From Streptomyces pactum (GTDB lineage: Bacteria > Actinomycetota > Actinomycetes > Streptomycetales > Streptomycetaceae), in contig NZ_JACYXC010000001.1 in the NCBI RefSeq assembly GCF_016031615.1, forward strand, positions 1,302,001-1,366,000: 64,000 nt of DNA, written 5' to 3'. The position numbers were made by a program, and so were the translations under genes. Shown here one piece after another: positions 20,085 through 28,617 of this stretch (positions within the stretch are counted from its first letter, which is position 1; the number at the start of each line of letters is the position of its first letter). The notes under the pieces are model-generated. The model ran no database searches, was not told the origin of the DNA, and saw only the letters and a list, made by a program, of their open reading frames with translations.

Positions 20085-20406
20085 GCCGCCCCGGCCGGCC
20101 CCGCGCACCCGGCCGGCCCGGCTCGGCGCTTGGCCGGTTCCGGCACCGGGGCCGGTGCGCGTCACCGCCTCGCCCGGGGCCGCACGCCTCACCGTCCCGG
20201 CCGGGCCGGCGCATCCGCCCCGGCGGGCCGGCACCCGCCGCGACCTCGGCCACGCCGCCGCGACCTCGGCCACACCGCTGCCCGTGGGACGAGCCGCGGT
20301 GCGCGCGGCCGACGGGACCGGGCGCGCGGCGGCACAGCGGGCCCGGCCCGGAATAGCGGCCGCCGGCACCGCCCGCCCCGCCGCCGACCACCGCCGACCG
20401 GCGTTG
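20085..20406. other. intergenic region between convergent genes
   Basis: This GC-rich spacer separates the repressor from the MBL/rhodanese gene. A phrase of 18 bases, cgccgcgacctcggccac, occurs twice with a 20-base period (20236 and 20256). I see no coding sequence. Confidence 0.5.
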
Positions 20407-21771
20407 TCAGGGGGCGGTGACGGTCAGCCCCGCTTCGACGGCGGCCTCGAAGCCGTCGTCGACCGCGACCACGTCCCGTCCGGCGGCGTCCAGCAGGGAG
20501 GCCGCGATCGCCGCGCGCATGCCACCCGCGCAGTGCACCCACACCGTGCCCTCGGGGACCTCACCGAGGCGGCCGTGCAGCTGGTGGACCGGAAGGTGCA
20601 CCGAGCCCTCGACATGCCCCGCGGCGCGTTCGGAGTCGCGGCGCACGTCGAGCACCACGATCCGCTCCCCGTCCGCCCGCGCCCGGGCCAGGTCGGCGAA
20701 GGTCGCGCGGGGGAACGAGGCCGGCTCCTCCCCCTCGCGGAGCCAGCCGTCCGGATCCCCGGTGGCGGCGGCGACCGGGCGGTCGATGCCCACCCGGACC
20801 AGTTCGCGCTGCGCGTCCGCGATCCGCTCCGGGGTGTCGGCGAGCAGCGTGACCGGCTTGCCCCACGGCATCAGCCAGGCCAGATACGTGGCGAGCTGCC
20901 CCTCGCCCTCGAAGTTGAACGAACCGGCCACGTGCCGCTCGGCGATGGCGACCCGGTTGCGCAGGTCCACCACCCACTCCCCCGCGGCCAGCCGCCGGGC
21001 GATCTGCTCGGCGTCGGCGGGCTCGGGCGGGGTCAGGTCGACCGGCGCGGGGCCGGCGGCGTTGGCCGGGCCCATGTGCGCGTAGTAGGCGGGTATGTCG
21101 TCCAGTCCGGCCAGCACCCGCTCGACGAAGGTGTCCGCGTCCAGCGTGAGCGCGTCGTTGGAGGCGCGCTCCTTGCCGATCGTGGTCGCGTCCCCCTCGG
21201 CCTGCGAGGAGGAGCAGAAGCTGCCGAAACCGTGGGTGGGCAGCACCGGCACCTCGTCGTCCAGCTCGTCGGCGAGCCGGTGGGCGGAGGCGTACTGGGC
21301 ACGGGCCAGCCGCTCGGTCAGCCGCGGCTCGACCAGGTCGGGGCGGCCCACCGTGCCGATCAGCAGCGATCCGCCGGTGAACGCGGCCGCCGCGCGCCCG
21401 CCGTCCTCCAGGACGTAGGAGGTGTGGTGCGGGGTGTGTCCCGGGGTGGCGATCGCCCGCAGCACCAGCCCTTCGTCCACCGTGACCGTGTCGCCGTCGG
21501 CGACCGGGGTGCGGGCGAAGGACACCTCGGCGGCGGCCGGCACCAGGTGACGTGCGCCGGTGATCCGGGCCAGCTCCGGGCCGCCGCTGAGGTAGTCGTT
21601 GTGCACATGGGTCTCCGCCACGTACCCGATGCGCACCCCGCGCCGGGCCGCGGCGGCGATCACCCGGTCGATGTCACGGGGCGGGTCGATGACCACCGCG
21701 CCGCCGGCGCCACCGGCCAGATAGCTGCGGTTGCCCAGGCCCTCGGTCTCCAGCGTGTCGACGAAGAACAC
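20407..21771 (-). CDS. MBL-fold hydrolase with two rhodanese domains (persulfide dioxygenase/sulfurtransferase type)
   Basis: This 454-residue protein probably oxidises glutathione- or mycothiol-type persulfides and moves sulfane sulfur. The N-terminal metallo-beta-lactamase domain has THVHNDYLSG, PGHTPHHTSY and LPTHGFGSFCS. Two rhodanese domains follow. The first (about 275-355, around VVDLRNRVAIAERHVAGSFNF) lacks the active-site Cys. The second carries it in VHCAGGMRAA (Cys414). The GTG start at 21771 has AAGGGAG eight bases upstream. Two palindromic operators lie just beyond it. Together with the CstR-like repressor this points to reactive-sulfur detoxification. The exact thiol substrate is unknown. 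Confidence 0.88.
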   Translation of the reverse strand: MFFVDTLETEGLGNRSYLAGGAGGAVVIDPPRDIDRVIAAAARRGVRIGYVAETHVHNDYLSGGPELARITGARHLVPAAAEVSFARTPVADGDTVTVDEGLVLRAIATPGHTPHHTSYVLEDGGRAAAAFTGGSLLIGTVGRPDLVEPRLTERLARAQYASAHRLADELDDEVPVLPTHGFGSFCSSSQAEGDATTIGKERASNDALTLDADTFVERVLAGLDDIPAYYAHMGPANAAGPAPVDLTPPEPADAEQIARRLAAGEWVVDLRNRVAIAERHVAGSFNFEGEGQLATYLAWLMPWGKPVTLLADTPERIADAQRELVRVGIDRPVAAATGDPDGWLREGEEPASFPRATFADLARARADGERIVVLDVRRDSERAAGHVEGSVHLPVHQLHGRLGEVPEGTVWVHCAGGMRAAIAASLLDAAGRDVVAVDDGFEAAVEAGLTVTAP

Positions 21772-21798
21772 GGTTGCGGCTCCCTTCACGAGACGGTG

Positions 21799-21813
21799 TA
21801 CCCCCAGGGGGTA
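21799..21813. promoter_or_regulatory. CsoR/CstR-type operator 2
   Basis: TACCCCCAGGGGGTA is a perfect palindrome about 30 bases upstream of the MBL/rhodanese start. It resembles the repressor's own operator at 19774. Confidence 0.75.
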
Positions 21814-21835
21814 TCTTCTGTCCCCTCTGAACAGT

Positions 21836-21853
21836 AATACCCCTAGGGGTATT
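21836..21853. promoter_or_regulatory. CsoR/CstR-type operator 3
   Basis: AATACCCCTAGGGGTATT is a perfect 18-base palindrome. It lies between the divergent MBL/rhodanese and DUF302 genes, 22 bases from operator 2, so a repressor bound here could control both directions. Confidence 0.78.
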
Positions 21854-22048
21854 CCAGATGCCCGCCGCACCCCGGGGGCCGTCTCGGGCCTTCGTCCCGC
21901 CCCGCCGCGACCCGGTGCCGCCGCCCGCCCCGGCCCCGGCCACCGCCCGGTCAGACCACCGGCCCCGGTCGGGGGGTGGCCCCTCCCGTCACGGGTACCC
22001 GGCGGACCTCGGGGAATCCGCAGTTCCGCGCACCGAGGGAGCACGGCC

Positions 22049-22444
22049 GTGGCCTACGACCGCACCGTCCACCTGCCCACCACCGACTTCGACGCCGCGG
22101 TCACCGCGGTCCGCCGGGCCCTGGCGGACCAGGGCTTCGGCGTCCTCACCGAGATCGATGTGGCGGCCACCCTGAGGGCCAAGCTGGGGCACGAGATGGA
22201 GGAGTACCTGATCCTGGGCGCCTGCAACCCGCCGCTGGCCCGCCGGGCCCTGGAGGCGGACCGCTCCGTCGGCCTGCTGCTGCCCTGCAACGTCGTGGTC
22301 CGCCGCGACGGCGCCCACATCCTCGCCCAGGCCCTCGACCCGGGGACCATGGTCACCCTCAGCGGCGTGGCGGCGCTCGCCCCCGTCGCGGAGGAAGCCA
22401 CCGCCCGCCTCGACGCCGCCCTCGGCGCCCTGGCCGCGCCTTGA
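22049..22444 (+). CDS. DUF302 domain protein
   Basis: This 131-residue protein consists of one DUF302 domain: TTDFDAAVTAVRRALADQGFGVLTEIDV, EYLILGACNPPLARRAL and LLPCNVVVRRDG. The GTG start follows GAGGGAG. The domain's biochemical role is unsettled. It often travels with sulfur- or redox-related genes. Divergent placement across the paired operators suggests it belongs to the same reactive-sulfur regulon. The two Cys residues (in GACNPP and LPCNV) are visible candidates for thiol chemistry, which is inference. Confidence 0.85.
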   Translation: MAYDRTVHLPTTDFDAAVTAVRRALADQGFGVLTEIDVAATLRAKLGHEMEEYLILGACNPPLARRALEADRSVGLLLPCNVVVRRDGAHILAQALDPGTMVTLSGVAALAPVAEEATARLDAALGALAAP

Positions 22445-22718
22445 CGGACGCCGGCGCCCCGGCGGCTCACCGCTGTGCGCCGCCCGCCGGACGCCGGGCG
22501 CCGTGGCGGCCTCGACCGGGCGGGCGGCGCGCACCCGACGGGCGACGCGATCGGACGGGGTGACGCGCACCCGACGGGCGACGCGGCCGGACGGGGTGAC
22601 GCGCACCCCGGGTCGGCGCGCACCCGACGGGCCGGCTCGTACCGGACGGGTTGACGCGCACCCGACCGGTTGGTGCGCACCGGCGCCGGGTGGTGGCCCG
22701 GGCCGGTGCGCGCCCGGG

Positions 22719-23717
22719 TCAGACCTGGTTGCGCGCGGCCGCGATACGCCGCCTGCGGGCCCACACCAGCGCCCCGGCGCCCACCGCGACCAGCGCGGCG
22801 GCACCTCCGGCGACGTACGGCGTGCTGGAGCTGCCGCCGGTCTCGGCGAGGTTCTCCGGCCGGGTGCCGGTGCCACCCTGCGGCTTGGGGCCCTCCTCCG
22901 CCGGCGCCGCCGGGCCCGGCTGCTCCGCGGCGGGCTTCTCGGCCGGCGGCTGCGCCCCGCCCGGCTTCGCGGCGGCGGGCGCCGTGCAGTTGGCGGCGGC
23001 GAGGGTGACCTGGCCGTCGACCTTGGCCACCCCGAGCGCGAGCGGATCGACGGAGACCCTCAGGCCGAGGGCGGTGGCCGCCGCCGTGCGCGAGGTGGTG
23101 GCGGTGCGGGAGAGGTCCAGCCGGACCTCCCCGACGGCGGGCACGGTGACCGTGGTGGTCCCGGTGGCGCTCAGGGCGACCTTCTGCCCCAGCACGAAGA
23201 CGTCGCCCAGCGGGTTGGTCTCGGCGTACGGGCGCTTGCCCGCCTCGCACACCGCCTTGGCGGTGACCTGCTCCAGCTCCACCAGGGGACGGGCCGGCAG
23301 GCCGGGCAGGTGCACCCGGGCCCGCACCAGGTTGGTGTACCCCTCGGCCCGCTTCCGGTCCGCGGTGGCCTTCGCGGTGGCCACGTCGGCGCGGAGCACC
23401 TGGACGGGCTTGCCGCCCTCGACGCCCGTCAGCGTGGTGGTGAGCAGGGTGCGGTGCGCAGCGGCGGGCGCGGAGACCTCGTTCAGTGCGAGGTTCACCG
23501 GCACCTGCGCCGTCTTGTCGAGCAGCGACACGTCGAGCGCGGTACGGAGCACCACGGCGTCGGCCTTGCCGGCCGTACCGGAGCCGGCCGCGGTGTCCCG
23601 CGAGCCGGTGGCGTGGGCCGGCGCCGCGCCGAGCAGCACGGTGGTGGCGGTGACGGCCGCGGCGGCGGCGAGACGGCGTGCGGGCACGCCGAGGACGGGA
23701 CTGGTGGAACGGGACAC
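22719..23717 (-). CDS. SCO1860-family LAETG-anchored surface protein
   Basis: This 332-residue secreted protein is anchored by sortase. It has a signal peptide (RRLAAAAAVTATTVLLGAAPAHA), a globular region with one Cys pair (AVCEAGKRPYAE and AANCTAP), a Pro/Ala/Glu-rich spacer, then LAETG followed by a hydrophobic segment and a basic tail (RRRRIAAARNQV). LAETG is the class E sortase motif used in Streptomyces. The GTG start at 23717 gives the signal peptide directly. The function is unknown. In S. coelicolor the same family member, as I recall, also sits beside the B12 cluster. Confidence 0.88.
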   Translation of the reverse strand: MSRSTSPVLGVPARRLAAAAAVTATTVLLGAAPAHATGSRDTAAGSGTAGKADAVVLRTALDVSLLDKTAQVPVNLALNEVSAPAAAHRTLLTTTLTGVEGGKPVQVLRADVATAKATADRKRAEGYTNLVRARVHLPGLPARPLVELEQVTAKAVCEAGKRPYAETNPLGDVFVLGQKVALSATGTTTVTVPAVGEVRLDLSRTATTSRTAAATALGLRVSVDPLALGVAKVDGQVTLAAANCTAPAAAKPGGAQPPAEKPAAEQPGPAAPAEEGPKPQGGTGTRPENLAETGGSSSTPYVAGGAAALVAVGAGALVWARRRRIAAARNQV

Positions 23718-24375
23718 GTGTGTGGAACCCCCACAGAGAAACGGGTGCCGTCGGTTCAGCGTCACCGGGGACAGCACGGGCGCCGACGGCTTCGACCCCG
23801 GCCATATTTGCGTACCGACGGTGAACGGACAGCCACCCGGGGTGAGTTCACACCATCGGGTGGCCGTCGCCGCTCTATTCGATTCCGGTGCCGGTTCCGG
23901 CCGGCACCGGCGCGGGTTCGGGTCACGGTTCCGACGGGGGTTCCGGAACCGATCGCCCCGGGTTCCGGTGCCGGTTTGCGGCGCCGGTCCCGTGCCGCCC
24001 GCACCCCGGTCCGGTGGCGGTTCCGGGACCGATAGCCCCGGATTCCGGTGACCCCACAACCACGCCGGCACCGCCCCCGACCGCGACCCCCGACCTGCGA
24101 TCCGCGATCCGCGATCCGCGATCCGCGATCCGCGATCCGCACGACGCTCCCGCCCAGGACTGCCCCGCAACCGCCGGGCCCGGGCGGCGGGCCCGTGCCG
24201 GACACACACGGCCGCGCCCCACCGTCACGCCACACCCGACGGCCCCGCCCGCGCACCGGCCCCCGGGGCACCCGCACCGCGCCGGATCAACCCGGCACCG
24301 GCGCACCCCGGGCCCGACCGGCCCGGCACCGGCGCACGATCACCGTGGCGCCGCGGTGATCGTCGCGACGCAGGG
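23718..24375. other. noncoding region with several repeat families
   Basis: No gene is supported. Two imperfect copies of a roughly 36-base block (near 23938 and 24014) both read gttccgg-accgat-gccccgg-ttccggtg with scattered changes. Further in lies the heptamer array listed separately. Confidence 0.6.
24097..24138. repeat. heptanucleotide tandem repeat, six units
   Basis: GCGATCC is repeated six times without variation. Its 7-base unit is incompatible with a conserved coding frame, and no gene overlaps it. Arrays of this kind are prone to slippage. Confidence 0.95.
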
Positions 24376-25512
24376 TCAGCGCACCACCCGGCCGCGCAGC
24401 ACCACCCGCCGGGGCGCCGCGAGCACCCGGACGTCCGCCCGGGGGTCGGACTCGTAGACCACGAGGTCCGCCGGGGCGCCCTCCTCCAGTCCGGGACGGC
24501 CGAGCCAGGCGCGGGCGGCCCAGGTGGCGGCGGACACCGCGTCCACCGCGGGTATCCCGGCGCGGGTCAGCTCGGCCACCTCCTCGGCGATCAGCCCGTG
24601 GGCGAGCGAGCCGCCGGCGTCGGTGCCCGCGAAGACCGGCACCCCGGCGTCGTAGGCGGCGCGCACGGTGTCGTGACGGCGGGCGTGCAGCCGCCGCATG
24701 TGGTCCGCCCAGCGGGGGAACTTCTTCTCGCCGCCCGCCGCCAGCTGCGGGAAGGTGGCGATGTTGACCAGGGTGGGGACGATGGCCACCTGCCGCTCGG
24801 CGAAGAGCGGGATGGTCTCCTCGGTGAGGCCGGTGGCGTGCTCCACGCAGTCGATCCCGGCCTCCACCAGCGGCGCGAGGGTCTCCTCGGCGAAGCAGTG
24901 GGCGGTCACCCGGGCGCCGAGCCGGTGCGCCTCGGCGATGGCGGCGGCCACCTCGCCGGGGGGCCAGCAGGCCGCCAGGTCGCCGCTGTCCCGGTCGATC
25001 CAGTCGCCGACCAGCTTGACCCAGCCGTCACCGCGCCGGGCCTCCCGGGCGACGTAGGCGACCAGGTCCTCGGGCTCGATCTCGTGCGCGTAGTTGCGGA
25101 TGTACCGCTTGGTGCGGGCGATGTGACGGCCCGCCCGGATGATGCGCGGCAGATCCTCCCGCTCGTCGATCCAGCGGGTGTCGGAGGGCGAGCCGGCGTC
25201 CCGGAGCAGCAGCGCGCCGGCCTCCCGCTCGCGCAGCGCCTGGCTCTCGCTCACCGCGTCCTCGACCGGGCCGTGCGCGTCGAGCCCGACATGGCAGTGG
25301 GCGTCCACCAGCCCGGGCAGCGCCCAGCCCTCGATCACCGTGACGTCCCGCGCGGCCGCCCCGGTCGGGCGGTCGTAGGAGATCTTGCCGTCGATCACCC
25401 ACAGCTCGTCCCGGACCGCTTCCCCGGCGTCCCCGGCGTCCCCGCCCGCCGCGCCGGACCCCGGTCCGACCAGCACCCGACCCTTGATGTGCAGCACCGC
25501 GCTCTCGCTCAT
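24376..25512 (-). CDS. amidohydrolase family protein
   Basis: This 378-residue TIM-barrel metal-dependent amidohydrolase belongs to the imidazolonepropionase/prolidase-like group. Landmarks are GLVDAHCHVGLDAHG (metal-binding HxH), WVKLVGDWIDRD (the lysine that bridges the metals), VTAHCFAEETL, GIDCVEHATGL and FAGTDAGGSLAHG (the catalytic Asp). The C-terminus returns to the beta-sandwich with GAPADLVVYESDPR. No ribosome binding site precedes the ATG. Instead TACAGT lies six bases upstream, consistent with a leaderless transcript. The substrate is unknown. Confidence 0.88.
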   Translation of the reverse strand: MSESAVLHIKGRVLVGPGSGAAGGDAGDAGEAVRDELWVIDGKISYDRPTGAAARDVTVIEGWALPGLVDAHCHVGLDAHGPVEDAVSESQALREREAGALLLRDAGSPSDTRWIDEREDLPRIIRAGRHIARTKRYIRNYAHEIEPEDLVAYVAREARRGDGWVKLVGDWIDRDSGDLAACWPPGEVAAAIAEAHRLGARVTAHCFAEETLAPLVEAGIDCVEHATGLTEETIPLFAERQVAIVPTLVNIATFPQLAAGGEKKFPRWADHMRRLHARRHDTVRAAYDAGVPVFAGTDAGGSLAHGLIAEEVAELTRAGIPAVDAVSAATWAARAWLGRPGLEEGAPADLVVYESDPRADVRVLAAPRRVVLRGRVVR

Positions 25513-26126
25513 GCCCGCACTGTACGAGGAGCGGCCGGTGCCCGGTACACCCGAGCGGGGGTGGGCGGGCGCCGGCACGCGGCGGGTGCTCCCGCACCCC
25601 GGTGAGCCCGCCGGCGGGAGGCGGGGGCGTCGGTGCGCGCGGCCGGTGCGGCGGGGGCCGGGCGCCGGCACCGGCACTGCCGCGGGGCAGGCCGCCGACC
25701 GCCGGGCTCCGCGGGACCCGCGCCGGCGCGGTCACCCCGGAAGGGCCCGCCGACCACCATTTCGGAATCCATTCCCGGTGATTATCGGGTTCACCTTCCG
25801 CAGCCCTTTCCACACACTATTTCCACACCATTTTCGCGTGCTTTCCGAGCGCAGGTCCCCGTTTTCTCCTGCCCGGTTTCCCGGGCCCTAAACGCCCCCA
25901 TTCGGCGAGCCCTCCGCAGGCGCGTCCGGCACTGCGTGCCACCGTTATACATCTGTGACAAACCCACGAACGCCGCCCGGTTTGCCCGGGATTAAGCCGG
26001 TAAAACACCCCGTTGTTCCGGCCTCCTTGCGCGCACGCGCGTCCCCGCGCGATAGCACGCGACAGCGCGCCACGTAACCCCTCAGCTCCATGCATTTTCA
26101 GTTCTCGCTGGGTAAGTTGAATTTCC
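25513..26126. other. large AT-richer intergenic region upstream of ectABCD
   Basis: No coding sequence is convincing. From about 25755 the GC content falls sharply compared with the rest of the window. Direct repeats of tttccacac (near 25807 and 25820) and candidate promoter hexamers such as TTATACA near 25944 are visible. This is the likely control region of the osmotically induced ectoine operon. Confidence 0.55.
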
Positions 26127-26735
26127 ATGACCCCCGCACAAGCAGAACGTGCACGTGCCCATGACGAATTCACGGAAATGCCCGAGGGACTGCGCCTCGA
26201 CAGCCCTGGCGTCGAGGACGGAGCCGCGATCTGGCGCATCGCCCGCGACTCCCGCGTCCTGGACCTCAACTCGTCGTACAGCTACCTGCTGTGGTGCCGC
26301 GACTTCGCCGCCACCTCGGTCGTGGCACGCGATGCCGACGGCACCGCCGTCGGCTTCGTCACCGGCTACATCCGCCCGCAGCGCCCCGGCGTCCTGGTGG
26401 TGTGGCAGGTCGCGGTGGACCACGCCCACCGCGGGCGGGGCCTGGCCGGCGCACTGCTGGACGGGCTGACCGCACGCGTCGCCGCGACGGCCGGCATCCA
26501 CGGGGTCGAGACCACCATCACACCCGACAACACGGCCTCCCACCGGCTGTTCACCTCGTTTGCACAGCGGCATGGCGCGGATGTCGAACGCGAGGTGCTG
26601 TTCCACGGCAGCCTGTTCCCGGACGGCGCCCACGAGCCGGAAGTGCTGTACCGCATCGGCCCCCTCACGCACCGGGGCGACCACCTCGGGGCGTCCGGGG
26701 AACGGGCCCCGGCCCGCCGCGCGGTCCGCACCTGA
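26127..26735 (+). CDS. ectA: L-2,4-diaminobutyric acid acetyltransferase
   Basis: This 202-residue GNAT-fold enzyme acetylates L-2,4-diaminobutyrate at the gamma-amino group, the second step of ectoine synthesis. Typical EctA features are DLNSSYSYLLWCRDFAATS, GFVTGYIRP, VVWQVAVDHAHRGRGLAGALL (acetyl-CoA binding loop), TTITPDNTASHRLF and HEPEVLYRI near the end. The first 20 and last 20 residues are variable. It is first of four ect genes in biosynthetic cluster order A-B-C-D. The ribosome binding site is weak, and TAAGTT eight bases before the ATG hints at a very short leader. Confidence 0.95.
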   Translation: MTPAQAERARAHDEFTEMPEGLRLDSPGVEDGAAIWRIARDSRVLDLNSSYSYLLWCRDFAATSVVARDADGTAVGFVTGYIRPQRPGVLVVWQVAVDHAHRGRGLAGALLDGLTARVAATAGIHGVETTITPDNTASHRLFTSFAQRHGADVEREVLFHGSLFPDGAHEPEVLYRIGPLTHRGDHLGASGERAPARRAVRT

Positions 26736-26800
26736 CGGCCCGGGCCGCCGCGCCCGGAAACGAACACCACCCCCCGCCACTCGTCTCCCAGGAGAATGCT

Positions 26801-28134
26801 GTGACCATCGCGCCGCCCAACCCCCTCCCCCACCGCCGCCCCCCGATCGCTCCGACCGCTCCTGCCACGGCCCCGCCGGCTCCCCGCTCAGCGTCTTCGA
26901 AGCGGTGGAGTCGGAGGTGCGCAGCTACTGCCGCGGCTGGCCCGTCGTCTTCGACCGCGCCCGGGGCAGCCATCTGTACGACGAGGACGGCCACGCCTAC
27001 CTGGACTTCTTCGCCGGCGCCGGCGCCCTCAACTACGGCCACAACAACCCGGTCCTCAAACGCGCCCTGCTCGACTACATCGAGCGCGACGGCATCACCC
27101 ACGGCCTGGACATGAGCACCACCGCCAAGCGCGCCTTCCTGGAGTCCTTCCAGAACAACGTGCTGCGCCCGCGCGACCTGCCGTACAAGGTCATGTTCCC
27201 CGGCCCCACCGGCACCAACGCGGTCGAGGCCGCGCTGAAGCTGGCCCGCAAGGTCAAGGGCCGTGAGGCCGTGGTGTCCTTCACCAACGCCTTCCACGGC
27301 ATGTCGCTGGGCGCGCTGGCCGTGACCGGCAACGCCTTCAAGCGGGCCGGGGCCGGCATCCCGCTGGTGCACGGCACCCCGATGCCGTTCGACGGCTACC
27401 TCGACGGGCAGGTGCCGGACTTCCTGTGGTTCGAGCGGCTGCTGGAGGACCGGGGCTCCGGTCTCAACCGGCCCGCCGCCGTCATCGTCGAGACCGTGCA
27501 GGGCGAGGGCGGCATCAACGTGGCCCGGATGGAGTGGCTGCGCCGGCTCTCCGAACTGTGCCGCACCCACGACATGCTGCTGATCGTCGACGACATCCAG
27601 ATGGGCTGCGGCCGGACCGGACCGTTCTTCTCCTTCGAGGAGGCCGGCATCGTCCCGGACATCGTCACCCTCTCCAAGTCCATCGGCGGCTACGGACTGC
27701 CCATGTCGCTCACCCTCTTCCGCCCCGAGCTGGACGTGTGGGAGCCGGGCGAGCACAACGGCACCTTCCGCGGCAACAACCCCGCCTTCGTCACCGCCAC
27801 CGCCGCCCTGGAGACCTACTGGGCCGACGGTCAGATGGAGAAGCAGACCCTGGCCCGCGGCGAGCAGGTCGAGCAGGCCCTGAGCGCCATCTGCGAGGAG
27901 GGCGCCGGGCACGGCGCCCGGTACCGCGGCCGGGGCCTGGTGTGGGGACTGGAGTTCGCCGACCGCGCCCGCGCCTCGGCGGTCTGCGCCCGTGCCTTCG
28001 AACTCGGGCTGCTGGTGGAGACCTCCGGACCGGTCGGCGAGGTCGTCAAGCTGCTGCCCGCGCTGACCATCTCCCCCGACGAACTCGACGAGGGCCTGCG
28101 CATCCTCGCCCGGGCGGTCCGCGAGACCGCCTGA
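26801..28134 (+). CDS. ectB: L-2,4-diaminobutyrate transaminase (one apparent base missing near the start)
   Basis: This PLP-dependent class III aminotransferase converts aspartate semialdehyde to diaminobutyrate. The body shows LDFFAGAGALNYGHNNP, MFPGPTGTNAVEAALKLAR, FTNAFHGMSLGALAVTG, LIVDDIQMGCGRTG, TLSKSIGGYGLPMSL (PLP lysine) and EHNGTFRGNNPAF. The start is GTG 26801 with AGGAGA upstream, reading VTIAPPNP. The conserved LSVFEAVESEVRSYCRGWP follows in the adjacent frame. One base appears to be missing between about 26810 and 26890, where runs of five and six C occur. With it restored the protein is about 444 residues, slightly longer than usual at its N-terminus. Confidence 0.9.
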
Positions 28135-28215
28135 CCCCCCTTCACCGCCGCGGGGCGTCCCCACGCCGCCCCGCGAACGATCCCCCCGCACGCACGAGAA
28201 AGGCAGCGACACACC

Positions 28216-28614
28216 GTGATCGTCAGATCCTTCAAGGACATCGAAGGCACCGACCGGCACGTCAAGGCCAAGTCCGGCACCTGGGAGAGCAAGCGCATCG
28301 TGCTCGCCCGGGAGGGCGTCGGCTTCTCCCTCCACGAGACCGTCCTCTACGCGGGCACCGAGACCTCCATGTGGTACGCCAACCACATCGAGGCGGTGCT
28401 GTGCGTCGAGGGCGAGGCGGAGCTGACCAACGACGAGACCGGCGAGAAGCACCTCATCACCCCCGGAACCATGTACCTCCTCGACGGGCACGAGCGGCAC
28501 ACGCTGCGCCCGAGGACGGACTTCCGGTGTGTCTGCGTGTTCAACCCGCCCGTCACCGGACGGGAGGACCACGACGAGAACGGCGTCTACCCGCTGCTGA
28601 CGGAGGAGGTGTGA
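28216..28614 (+). CDS. ectC: L-ectoine synthase
   Basis: This 132-residue single-domain cupin enzyme cyclises N-gamma-acetyl-diaminobutyrate to ectoine. It shows MIVRSFKDIEGTDRHV, WESKRIVLAREGVGFSLHET, MWYANHIEAVLCVEGEAELTN (metal-binding Glu) and GTMYLLDGHERHTLR (metal-binding His). The length is standard for the family. The start is GTG. It is followed after three bases by ectD. Confidence 0.97.
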   Translation: MIVRSFKDIEGTDRHVKAKSGTWESKRIVLAREGVGFSLHETVLYAGTETSMWYANHIEAVLCVEGEAELTNDETGEKHLITPGTMYLLDGHERHTLRPRTDFRCVCVFNPPVTGREDHDENGVYPLLTEEV

Positions 28615-28617
28615 GCG

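Noticed and set aside
24097..24138. Reading the GCGATCC array as a CRISPR
   Set aside because: There are no spacers, the unit is seven bases, and no cas gene is present.
25930..26000. tRNA gene in the AT-richer region before ectA
   Set aside because: No cloverleaf, T-loop GTTCRA or CCA-type end could be assembled.
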